Source of the DNA: Burkholderiales bacterium
GTDB taxonomy: Bacteria; Pseudomonadota; Gammaproteobacteria; Burkholderiales; Burkholderiaceae_C
Length of the DNA stretch: 6,370 nt
NCBI GenBank assembly: GCA_947453585.1
Contig: CANGHQ010000112.1
Span: 1-6,370 of the forward strand
Reading direction: 5' to 3'
Shown here in pieces: positions 1 to 6,320 of the stretch. Each line of letters opens with the position of its first letter. Position 1 is the stretch's first letter. The position numbers were made by a program, and so were the translations under genes. The notes under the pieces were generated by a model, which did not search any database, was not told the DNA's origin, and saw only the letters and a list, made by a program, of their open reading frames with translations.

Positions 1-1
1 A

Positions 2-1276
2 GGAATTTTGGCGATTGAGGCGGCGCGCTGGCTGGATGCGAGCGTTCATACGGATCCGGTCGCGACGCGCAGCGGTAGCGCCGTCGCGCTGGCGCAGCGC
101 CTGGGCATCAGTGAGCGCCACCTGCGCCGCATCTTTGCCGCACACTGGGGTGTGAGCCCGCTGCAGTACCTGCAAACCCAGCGCCTGTTGGTGGCCAAGC
201 AATTACTCACCGACACCGACCTGGGCGTGGCGCAGGTCGCGCACCTGAGCGGCTTTGCCAGCCTGCGCCGTTTTAACGCGGTATTTGTGGCGCATTACCG
301 TCTGCAGCCCACGGCGCTGCGCAAGGCCAGCGCCACCTCCACTACCAGCACCACCACGCCCAAAACTGCTGCACAGATTGGCGGCTTGCGACTGCAGGCC
401 TGCTACCGCCCGCCCTACGACATTGGCGCGATGCTCGGCTTTCTGGGCCAGCGCGGCTTGGACGGCGTGGAATGGGTGGACGTGCCCAAGAGGGCAATCG
501 CCCGCACCGTGGCCATTGCCACGCCGCACGAGCGCTTGCGCGGCTGGGTGCATTGCCAGTTTGACGAGCCGCAGCACCGCGTGGCTGTGACTGTTAGTGC
601 GTCGCTCGCGCCCGTATTGCCGCAGGTGCTGGCACGTGCGCGCGCCTGGCTGGACCTGGACGCTGACCCGCTGGCCATCAATGCGGTGCTGGGCGCAGGC
701 TTTCCTGGCCTAGACGGGCTGCGCGTGCCGGGCACGACCGACAGCTTTGAGCTGGCGGTGCGCGCCATCCTGGGCCAACAAGTGACGGTGGCGGCGGGCC
801 GCACCTTTGCCCAGCGGCTGGTAGAGCGCTGGGGCGAAGTGGTAGCCACGCCCTGGCCGGGCTTGAACAAGCTGTTTCCCAGCGCGCAGGCGCTGGCCGG
901 GGCCGAGCCGCAGGAACTGGGCGCCTTGGGCCTGGTGCGGCAGCGCCAGCAAGCCCTGATCGCCTTGGCGCAGGCGGTACGCCAGGGGCAGATCGACCTC
1001 ACGCCCGGCGCCGATGTCGCCGCCACCCTGGCGCAGTTGCAGGCGCTGCCCGGCATTGGCCCTTGGACGGCCAACTACATCGCCATGCGCGCACTGCGCT
1101 GGCCCGACGCCCTGCCCGCCAGTGACGTTGCGCTGCACAACGCATTCGGAGTGCGACAGTCCAAATCACCGGCGCTGGAACTAGAACGCGTTTTTGCGGC
1201 GTGGAAGCCCTGGCGCAGTTACGCAGTCATCCGCGCCTGGCATACGCTAGCCCACCCCGCAGCAACCACACTATGA
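2..1276 (+). CDS. alkA: AraC-HTH/AlkA fusion DNA-3-methyladenine glycosylase (5' partial)
   Basis: Base-excision glycosylase that removes alkylated purines such as 3-methyladenine. The frame is open to the left edge, so the true start lies outside the window; the TTG at 8 is only the first start-like codon and residues are counted from it. Residues about 22-107 form an Ada/AraC-type double helix-turn-helix (SERHLRRIF, then GFASLRRFNAVF). A Ser/Thr-rich linker covers about 107-122, an AlkA N-terminal domain about 123-240, and the HhH-GPD domain about 245-412. Hairpin motif LPGIGPW starts at Leu347; Trp353, Tyr357 and Trp411 match the alkyl-base pocket aromatics of E. coli AlkA (Trp218, Tyr222, Trp272). 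The catalytic Asp is Asp373 in ASDVAL, and KPWRSYA near the C-terminus is AlkA-like. Fusions of this kind usually begin with an Ada-type four-Cys zinc domain, which would lie upstream. The stop overlaps the next start (ATGA), suggesting an alkylation-repair operon. Confidence 0.93.
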   Translation, partial: GILAIEAARWLDASVHTDPVATRSGSAVALAQRLGISERHLRRIFAAHWGVSPLQYLQTQRLLVAKQLLTDTDLGVAQVAHLSGFASLRRFNAVFVAHYRLQPTALRKASATSTTSTTTPKTAAQIGGLRLQACYRPPYDIGAMLGFLGQRGLDGVEWVDVPKRAIARTVAIATPHERLRGWVHCQFDEPQHRVAVTVSASLAPVLPQVLARARAWLDLDADPLAINAVLGAGFPGLDGLRVPGTTDSFELAVRAILGQQVTVAAGRTFAQRLVERWGEVVATPWPGLNKLFPSAQALAGAEPQELGALGLVRQRQQALIALAQAVRQGQIDLTPGADVAATLAQLQALPGIGPWTANYIAMRALRWPDALPASDVALHNAFGVRQSKSPALELERVFAAWKPWRSYAVIRAWHTLAHPAATTL

Positions 1277-1779
1277 AACTCTTAAAGCCCCTACCCGTCC
1301 GTACCCGCTTCGACAGCCCCCTGGGCCCCATGACCCTGGCCGCCAACAGCCAAGGCTTGTGCGGCGTCTGGTTCGACGGCCAAAAGCACCAGCCCGACCC
1401 GCAAGCCTGGCCGCAAGACGCGGCGCACCCGGTGCTGCTGCAAGCCCAGGCCCAACTGGCCGAATACTTTGCCGGTCAGCGCCGCGTGTTCGAGCTGCCA
1501 CTGGATTTGGGCGCAGGCACCGAATTTCAGCAAACCGTGTGGCGCGGCCTGATACAAATTGCGTCCGGCACCACCACTGCCTATGGCGAACTGGCCCGGC
1601 GCATAGGCGCACCGCTGGCGGTGCGCGCCCTGGGCGCTGCCGTGGGGCGCAACCCGATTTCCATCATCGTGCCCTGCCACCGCGTGGTAGGCGCGGGCGG
1701 CGCACTGACCGGCTATGCTGGTGGGTTGGACCGCAAGACGGCCCTGCTTCGCCTTGAGCACCTTGAAAGTAATTTGTGA
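1273..1779 (+). CDS. ogt: Methylated-DNA--[protein]-cysteine S-methyltransferase
   Basis: Suicide repair protein that moves the alkyl group from O6-alkylguanine (and O4-alkylthymine) to its own cysteine. The 168-residue length fits the Ogt family. It has a divergent N-terminal ribonuclease-like domain (residues about 8-80) and the C-terminal DNA-binding/active-site domain (about 85-165). The active-site PCHRV places the acceptor at Cys135, with His136, Asn127 in GRNPIS and Glu162 in LLRLE completing the family's Asn-His-Cys-Glu network. GALTGYAGGLDRK after it is the typical active-site loop. The ATG at 1273 is chosen because it overlaps the upstream TGA (ATGA) and family members begin near this point; an in-frame GTG at 1201 would bury 24 residues in the glycosylase gene. 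No strong Shine-Dalgarno sequence is visible, so translation probably depends on coupling. Pairing with AlkA covers lesions that glycosylase cannot repair. Confidence 0.95.
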   Translation: MKLLKPLPVRTRFDSPLGPMTLAANSQGLCGVWFDGQKHQPDPQAWPQDAAHPVLLQAQAQLAEYFAGQRRVFELPLDLGAGTEFQQTVWRGLIQIASGTTTAYGELARRIGAPLAVRALGAAVGRNPISIIVPCHRVVGAGGALTGYAGGLDRKTALLRLEHLESNL

Positions 1780-2699
1780 CCCCTGCCTCCCCCCACCCTG
1801 CCACCTGGATTGTTGAATTTATTGCGCTGGCGGCCATTTGGGGTGCCTCGTTTTTGTTCATGCGCATAGGCACCGTGGCCTTTGGGCCGGTGGCCACGGC
1901 TGGTTTGCGGGTAGGGATTGCGGCGGTTTTTTTGCTCCCTATCCTGCTGCTGCGCGGCCATGCTGCGAGTTTGCGCCAGCACTGGAAGCTGGTGTTTTTG
2001 GTGGGCCTGACCAATTCGGCCATTCCTTTTGTGTGTTTTACCTACGCGCTGCAGTCGATCACCATCGGCCTGTCCTCGCTGATTAACGCAACCGTGCCGC
2101 TGTTTGGCGCAGCAGTGGCCTGGGTCTGGCTGAAAGACCGACCTACGGGTTCGCGCGTCGTTGGCCTAGCGATTGGCTTTATCGGCGTGGGCATGCTGGC
2201 CTGGGACAAGGCGAGCTTTCGGCCAGACGCCTCGGGCCTGTCCAGCGGTTGGGGCGTGCTGGCCTGCTTGTTTGCCTGCTTGTGTTACGGCGTGTCGGCC
2301 AGTTTTACCAAGCGCTACATGGCGGGGCTGCCATCGCTGGTGTCAGCCACGGGCAGCCAAATGGGCGCGGCCCTGGCGCTGCTGCCGCTGACCTGGTGGT
2401 TCTGGCCGGAGCAGGCCGTGGCGCCGCAGGCCTGGCTGGCGGTGCTGGCGTTGGGCGTGGTGTGCACCGGCCTGGCCTACATCCTGTTTTTCCGGCTGAT
2501 TGAGCGCGCGGGTCCGGCCAAAGCGTTGTCGGTCACTTTTGCCATTCCGGTGTTTGCCATCGTTTACGGCGTGGTGCTGCTGGGCGAGGCCGTGACCCCC
2601 TGGATGCTGGGCTGCGGCCTGGTGATTGTGCTGGGCACCACGCTGTCCACCGGCATGTGGCGCCTGCCCCGTGGGCCGGGCAAACCACAAGGCTACTGA
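1776..2699 (+). CDS. EamA/DMT-family inner-membrane transporter
   Basis: Member of the drug/metabolite transporter superfamily (EamA, formerly DUF6), which exports metabolites, amino acids or drugs; the substrate cannot be read from sequence. The 307-residue protein is hydrophobic throughout and fits the ten-helix, two-repeat plan: EamA repeat 1 at about 14-143 and repeat 2 at about 160-292. Family signatures are AIWGASFLFMRIG in helix 1, ATVPLFGAAVAWVWLKDRP closing repeat 1 and the matching IPVFAIVYGVVLLGEAVT in repeat 2. The GTG start at 1776 overlaps the preceding TGA (GTGA), and helix 1 begins about ten residues later, so no later start is plausible. A weak GAAAG lies about 6 bases upstream. 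Its 3' end overlaps the convergent DUF1345 gene by 7 bases. Coupling to the two repair genes suggests co-expression, but a repair-related role is not shown. Confidence 0.92.
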   Translation: MTPASPHPATWIVEFIALAAIWGASFLFMRIGTVAFGPVATAGLRVGIAAVFLLPILLLRGHAASLRQHWKLVFLVGLTNSAIPFVCFTYALQSITIGLSSLINATVPLFGAAVAWVWLKDRPTGSRVVGLAIGFIGVGMLAWDKASFRPDASGLSSGWGVLACLFACLCYGVSASFTKRYMAGLPSLVSATGSQMGAALALLPLTWWFWPEQAVAPQAWLAVLALGVVCTGLAYILFFRLIERAGPAKALSVTFAIPVFAIVYGVVLLGEAVTPWMLGCGLVIVLGTTLSTGMWRLPRGPGKPQGY

Positions 2700-3352
2700 A
2701 TGGCGCTTGCCATTACGTTGATGCTCAAGGCCAGCACCAGCATATTGAATGAGAACGCAATTACGCCGTGCAATAGCGTCCAGTGGCGCATGATTTTGGA
2801 CGTAACTACCACGTCTGACACCTGCGAAGTCATGCCGACTACAAAGGCGTAGTACAAGAAGTCCAGGTAATCGGGCGCTGCCGATCCGGGAAAGTTCAGG
2901 CCCGAGCCTTTGCTCGCGAGCTGTCCGTGCTCCCGGTAATAGACGTGCGCGTAACGAAACGCAAACGTGGTTTGCATGAGCAACCACGAGCACGCCAGCG
3001 CACACATGGACAAGGCCATATGCGCGAGTCGCTCGGCGCGCGACCAATCTTTGACGTATTGCAGCATCAGCACGATGGCGACCATGCTGGCCAGCACGGA
3101 CAGCAGCAACACACCCAGCAACACCACGCCCGGAGGGTCTTGCGCCTGGGCCCGCGCCCGGGTGCGCTGCGCGTCGCAGCTCGCAGCCAACCACCACGAC
3201 AGCAACAGATAAGCAAAACTTCCCACCGACCACGCCAGCAGCGCATGCGATGCGGCAGCCAGCGGCACCGGTACGGCGCCAGCCACCACTCCTACCAGCG
3301 CGCCGTACAACAGGCGGCGTTTCGCGCTGGCCTCAAACAAATGGTTTTTCAT
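2693..3352 (-). CDS. DUF1345 family membrane protein
   Basis: Inner-membrane protein of unknown function, 219 residues, the normal length for DUF1345. Hydrophobic segments lie at about 14-34, 38-57, 76-98, 109-131, 163-181 and 193-215. The hallmark stretches are FAFRYAHVYY (about 130-139) and, after a Pro-Asp, YLDFLYYAFVVGMTSQVSDV (about 162-181), followed by a final helix with HGVIAFSFN. A basic loop rich in Arg and Gln (about 60-72) separates helices 2 and 3. The start is ATG at 3352, 21 bases downstream of the xerD stop, with no clear Shine-Dalgarno sequence (the bases before ATG read cctaagcacc), so expression may depend on read-through from xerD. The intervening bases are AT-rich but I see no convincing hairpin. 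The family assignment is from recalled motifs; no biochemical role is known to me. Confidence 0.88.
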   Translation of the reverse strand: MKNHLFEASAKRRLLYGALVGVVAGAVPVPLAAASHALLAWSVGSFAYLLLSWWLAASCDAQRTRARAQAQDPPGVVLLGVLLLSVLASMVAIVLMLQYVKDWSRAERLAHMALSMCALACSWLLMQTTFAFRYAHVYYREHGQLASKGSGLNFPGSAAPDYLDFLYYAFVVGMTSQVSDVVVTSKIMRHWTLLHGVIAFSFNMLVLALSINVMASAIQ

Positions 3353-3373
3353 GGTGCTTAGGTCAAAAAATAT

Positions 3374-4327
3374 TCAGCCGCGCGGATGGTGCGCTGCGTG
3401 CAGCTGCGCCAGGCGCTCGCGCGCCACATGGGTGTAAATCGTGGTGGTGGAAATATCGGCGTGGCCCAAGAGCAGCTGTACCGCGCGCAAATCGGCGCCG
3501 TGGTTGAGCAAATGGGTGGCAAAGGCGTGGCGCAAGGTGTGGGGCGACAGCGCAGAGCGTATGCCTGCGGCCAGCGCATATTTTTTGACCACCATCCAGA
3601 ACATCACCCGCGACATGGCGCTGCCCGCGTGCGCGCCTTTGGTGGTAACAAACAAATCGTCGGTCTGCTTGCCGGCCAGCAGCTCGGCGCGGGCACCGGC
3701 CAGGTACTGGCGCAGCCACTGGCTGGCCACTTCACCAAAGGGAACGAGGCGCTCTTTGGCGCCTTTGCCCAGCACGCGCAGCACGTTGTCGTTGATGCCC
3801 AGGTTCAGGATTTTGAGGTCTACCAGCTCGCTCACGCGCAAGCCGCTGGCGTACATCAGCTCCAGCATGGTGCGGTCGCGCACGCCCAGGGCGGTGGACA
3901 CGTCGGGCGCGGCCAGCAGCGCTTCCACTTGCGCCTCGCTCAGGCTTTTGGGCACGCGCAGCGCCTGCTTGGCGGCTTGTAATTTAAGCGTGGGGTCGGT
4001 ATGGATGCGGCCCTCGCGCAGCGCCCAGCGAAAGAAGCGCTTGAACACGGTCAGGCGCCGGTTGGCGGTGGTGGCCTTGGTGGTAGCGTGCTGGGCCGAA
4101 AAATAGCCAAACAGGTCCGCTTCCGCGCAAAGCAGCAGCGGCGCGCCCTGGCGGTGGGCGAACAACTGGTTGAGGTCGCGCCGATAGGCTTCCAGCGTAT
4201 TTTTTGAGAGGCCTTCTTCGAGCCACAGGGTGTCGATGAAGGCATCTACCGATTCGTCGCTGGCTGGCGGCGCGGCCAAGCCTGCGGGCGCGGTCTTCAA
4301 ACGTGCGTCCGGCCTTGGCACGCTCAA
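3374..4327 (-). CDS. xerD: Site-specific tyrosine recombinase XerD
   Basis: Tyrosine recombinase that, with XerC and FtsK, resolves chromosome dimers at dif. It has 317 residues; E. coli XerD has 298. The N-terminal SAM-like core-binding domain covers about 27-112 (VDAFIDTLWLEEGLSKNTL) and the catalytic domain about 125-310. All six catalytic residues are present: Arg164 (ASGLRVSEL), Lys188 (GKGAKERLVP), His263 and Arg266 (SPHTLRHAFATHLL), His289 (LLGHADIST) and nucleophile Tyr298 (TIYTHV). The ALWLE-like N-terminus and the C-terminal LAQLHAAHHPRG favour XerD over XerC or a phage integrase. The chosen start is TTG at 4327, overlapping the stop of the binding-protein gene (TTGA); GTG at 4321 is an equally possible start two codons on. 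No ATG lies between these and the conserved domain, so the roughly 20-residue, Ala/Pro-rich N-terminal extension is partly start-dependent. No dif-like site was seen in the window. Confidence 0.95.
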   Translation of the reverse strand: MSVPRPDARLKTAPAGLAAPPASDESVDAFIDTLWLEEGLSKNTLEAYRRDLNQLFAHRQGAPLLLCAEADLFGYFSAQHATTKATTANRRLTVFKRFFRWALREGRIHTDPTLKLQAAKQALRVPKSLSEAQVEALLAAPDVSTALGVRDRTMLELMYASGLRVSELVDLKILNLGINDNVLRVLGKGAKERLVPFGEVASQWLRQYLAGARAELLAGKQTDDLFVTTKGAHAGSAMSRVMFWMVVKKYALAAGIRSALSPHTLRHAFATHLLNHGADLRAVQLLLGHADISTTTIYTHVARERLAQLHAAHHPRG

Positions 4328-5298
4328 TCGAGCTGCAGCTTGGCGGACTCGACCACCTTTTTGTAGACCGCGTATTCCGCCCGGATTTGCTCGGCAAACT
4401 GCTCGGGCGTGTTGCCGATGACGATGGAGCCGGTGTCTTCAATGCGTTTTTTGACCGCCGGGTCTTCCAGGGCTTTGCGCACGGCGGCGTTCACCTTATC
4501 GACCACCTCTTTGGACAGGCCCTTGGGGCCGTAAATTCCATAAAAGGCCATGCGGTTGACCGGCTCCAGCCCGACTTCCTTGAAGGTTGGCACATTGGGC
4601 AACTGGCTTAGTCGCTGGGGCGCCGCCACCACGATGGGCACCAGGCGGTTCGCCATGATGTAGGGCAGCGCGGAGGGCAGATTGTCAAACATGATGGGCA
4701 CCTGGCCGGCGATGGTGTCGTTGAGCGCCGGCCCGGCGCCCCGGTAAGGAATGTGCGTGACAAACACACCCACCAGATTTTTGTACAGCTCCATCTGCAT
4801 GTGGCCAATGCCGCCGGTGCCCGAGGAGGAGTACGAATGCTGGCCTGGATGCTTTTTCAGCTCGGCCACGAAGCCCTTGTAATCCTTGGCAGGAAAGCCG
4901 GGGTGAACCGCAATCACATTGGGCGTAGCCGCGATGTTGATGATGGGCGTGAAATCGGTCAGCGGGTTGTAGGGGGTTTTGGGATTGATGGCGGGGTTGG
5001 ACGCCACGGTGGAAACCGTGGCGATGCCCAGCGAATAGCCGTCCGGTGCGGACTTGGCCGTGTCGCTGGCCCCCACTACGCCGCCGCCGCCGGCCTTGTT
5101 TTCCACCACCACCGGCTGCCCCAGCGCCTTGCCCAAAGGTTCGGCAATCACGCGGGCAATGATGTCGGTCGTGCCACCCGGCGCAAAGGGCACTTGAAGC
5201 TTGATCGCTTTGACGGGATAGGACTGCGCCCAAGCGCTGTGCAAGGGAGCAATGCTGGCGGCCACAAGGCCAACAAGGATGAGGCGTCGGTAAGGCAT
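4324..5298 (-). CDS. Bug/TctC-family periplasmic solute-binding protein
   Basis: Extracytoplasmic receptor of the tripartite tricarboxylate transporter (TTT) type, 324 residues, typical for the Bug family greatly expanded in Burkholderiales. It has a Sec signal peptide: basic MPYRR, a hydrophobic core, and an AWA site with cleavage predicted after Ala24, giving mature QSYPVK. Family motifs are FAPGGTTDIIAR (38-49), VVVENKAGGGGVVGA (63-77), SGTGGIGHMQ (159-168) and HIPYRGAGPALNDTIAGQV followed by PIMFDNLPSAL (182-211). The ligand is probably a carboxylate, as for characterised family members, but cannot be specified. The ATG at 5298 is well supported by an AGGGAG ribosome site 6 bases upstream. 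No TctA or TctB membrane gene is in the window; the next minus-strand gene is xerD, whose start overlaps this stop. Divergent from an AEC permease. Confidence 0.94.
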   Translation of the reverse strand: MPYRRLILVGLVAASIAPLHSAWAQSYPVKAIKLQVPFAPGGTTDIIARVIAEPLGKALGQPVVVENKAGGGGVVGASDTAKSAPDGYSLGIATVSTVASNPAINPKTPYNPLTDFTPIINIAATPNVIAVHPGFPAKDYKGFVAELKKHPGQHSYSSSGTGGIGHMQMELYKNLVGVFVTHIPYRGAGPALNDTIAGQVPIMFDNLPSALPYIMANRLVPIVVAAPQRLSQLPNVPTFKEVGLEPVNRMAFYGIYGPKGLSKEVVDKVNAAVRKALEDPAVKKRIEDTGSIVIGNTPEQFAEQIRAEYAVYKKVVESAKLQLD

Positions 5299-5399
5299 GG
5301 TGAACTCCCTGGATCTTGGATGGTTTACGAGTCCAATGGTACATCCGTGCCGTGCCCGGCCACGCTGGTCCGCCGCGGAGGCGCTGTTATCCTCGGGCG
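5299..5399. promoter_or_regulatory. Divergent promoter region between Bug and AEC genes
   Basis: This 101-base spacer is the only real intergenic region and must carry promoters for both the minus-strand Bug-xerD-DUF1345 unit and the plus-strand AEC gene, since nothing upstream of either could supply them without crossing the other. I see no good -35/-10 pair on either strand. A TGTTAT at 5385-5390 resembles a plus-strand -10 but lacks a convincing -35. An 11-base palindrome with 5-base arms (TCCGC, C, GCGGA) lies at 5369-5379 and could be a binding site, though in GC-rich DNA it may be chance. GGAGG at 5377-5381 is too far (18 bases) from the AEC GTG to be an ordinary ribosome site. The location is well supported; the individual elements are not. 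Confidence 0.45.
5305..5310 (-). promoter_or_regulatory. Ribosome binding site of the Bug gene
   Basis: AGGGAG on the minus strand, 6 bases before the ATG at 5298. It is the clearest Shine-Dalgarno sequence in the window and fixes the start of the periplasmic binding protein. The other coupled or GTG/TTG-started genes here lack a comparable site. Confidence 0.75.
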
Positions 5400-6320
5400 G
5401 TGAATTACGCTTCCCTTCTTGTCCCTGAATTTTCGCTGATCTTGCTGGGTTTTCTGCTCTGCAAATTCACCCCCCTGAACCGCAGCGTCTGGAGCCAAGT
5501 GGACGCGCTCGTTTACTACCTGCTGTTTCCCACCCTGCTGTTTCACTCCATCATCAAGAGCCCGCTGGACCTGGGCGCCGCGTCCCGGCTCGTAGGCGCG
5601 GGCTGGACCGTGATTGCGGTGGGCATTGCGCTGGCCTATGCCATTCCCTGGTTGCCAGGACTGCGGGGCCATATTCCGGCGCGCGACCATGCGGCGTCGG
5701 CGCAGGTGGCGTTTCGCTTCAATTCCTTTATCGGACTGGCCTTGGCCGAGCGCCTGGCCGGGCCGGCAGGTTCACTGGAAATCGCGGTGCTGATTGGCGT
5801 GTGTGTGCCGCTGGTCAATATCGCGGCCGTCTGGCCTATGGCGCACGGTGGCGCGCGGGGCTTGGGGCGCGAGCTTGCTCGCAATCCGCTGATCATTGCC
5901 ACCGTTTCGGGCCTGTTGGCCAACTTGGCAGGCCTGGGCCTGCCCGAGTGGCTGGTGCCCACCTTCAACCGCGTGGGCGGCTCGGCGCTGGCGCTGGGCC
6001 TGATGGCCGCTGGCGCGGGCATTCAACTCGGCGCCTTGGCCCGGGCCAAATTGCTGGCGGTCGCGGTGCTGTCCATACGCCACCTGGTGCTGCCGCTGGT
6101 GGCGTTGGCTGCCGCCTATGCCTTTGGCCTGAGCCATTCGCAGGCCACCATTTTGCTGGCCTATGCGGCGCTGCCCACGGCGGCGAGCTGCTATGTGCTG
6201 GCCAGTAAAATGGGCTTTGACGGCGCGTATGTGGCCAGTCTGGTGTCACTGTCCACACTGCTGGGCATGCTCAGTCTGCCCTTGGCGCTGGGGGTGTTGC
6301 GGCCGCTGTACGGGGTATGA
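5400..6320 (+). CDS. AEC-family (auxin efflux carrier) transporter
   Basis: Inner-membrane carrier of the AEC family, whose bacterial members move organic acids such as malonate or malate and other small anions; the substrate here is unknown. With the GTG start at 5400 it has 306 residues, normal for the family, in a ten-helix two-half plan. Motifs are VDALVYYLLFPTLLFHSI (about 34-51), the first-half FRFNSFIGLAL (105-115), RNPLIIATVSGLLANLAGLGLP (161-182) and, in the second half, RHLVLPLVAL and ALPTAASCYVLASKMG (257-272). The GTG is preferred because VNYASLLVPEFSLILLGF matches the usual AEC N-terminus; an in-frame ATG at 5316 would add 28 Arg/Pro-rich residues and run close to the opposing ribosome site. 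There is no near Shine-Dalgarno sequence. It is divergent from the Bug receptor gene, suggesting a shared organic-acid theme (inference). Confidence 0.92.
   Translation: MNYASLLVPEFSLILLGFLLCKFTPLNRSVWSQVDALVYYLLFPTLLFHSIIKSPLDLGAASRLVGAGWTVIAVGIALAYAIPWLPGLRGHIPARDHAASAQVAFRFNSFIGLALAERLAGPAGSLEIAVLIGVCVPLVNIAAVWPMAHGGARGLGRELARNPLIIATVSGLLANLAGLGLPEWLVPTFNRVGGSALALGLMAAGAGIQLGALARAKLLAVAVLSIRHLVLPLVALAAAYAFGLSHSQATILLAYAALPTAASCYVLASKMGFDGAYVASLVSLSTLLGMLSLPLALGVLRPLYGV

Noticed and set aside
415..1074. A 219-codon minus-strand open frame inside the glycosylase gene
   Set aside because: Its Cys/Arg/Ser/Pro-rich composition is typical of an antisense shadow, and the plus strand carries an intact HhH-GPD domain.
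1201..1272. Upstream GTG start for the methyltransferase gene
   Set aside because: The extra 24 residues lie inside the glycosylase C-terminal region and resemble no Ogt N-terminus; ATG 1273 gives the standard overlap and length.
2343..3233. A 296-codon open frame on the minus strand spanning eamA and the DUF1345 gene
   Set aside because: It is antisense to eamA and in another frame of DUF1345, is rich in His/Arg/Gly/Gln with no domain, and both genes it covers are clear family members. Long shadow frames are expected in GC-rich DNA.
3353..3373. AT-rich run in the xerD-DUF1345 gap as a terminator or promoter
   Set aside because: The T-run follows a loop-less CCGCGCGG that cannot form a useful hairpin, and no -35 is found at proper distance.
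3363..4106. Plus- and minus-strand open frames of 118-221 codons overlapping xerD
   Set aside because: They are out of frame with the recombinase, show no domain, and the six catalytic residues of XerD are intact.
3374..4327. xerD as an integron or phage integrase marking a mobile element
   Set aside because: The whole-length match is to housekeeping XerD, including the LHAAHHPRG tail; no attachment site, tRNA, inverted repeats or cargo genes are nearby.
4331..4340. Ten-base palindrome AGCTGCAGCT near the Bug stop
   Set aside because: It has no loop, no following T-run and lies within coding sequence (KLQLD), so neither a terminator nor an operator is supported.
5316..5399. Upstream ATG start for the AEC gene
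   Set aside because: It would add 28 Arg/Pro-rich residues unlike AEC N-termini and occupy the divergent promoter spacer; GTG 5400 aligns with the family start.
4753..5403. A 216-codon plus-strand open frame opposite the Bug gene
   Set aside because: It is Gly/Arg/His-rich with no recognisable motif, and the opposite strand has signal peptide, ribosome site and full Bug motifs.
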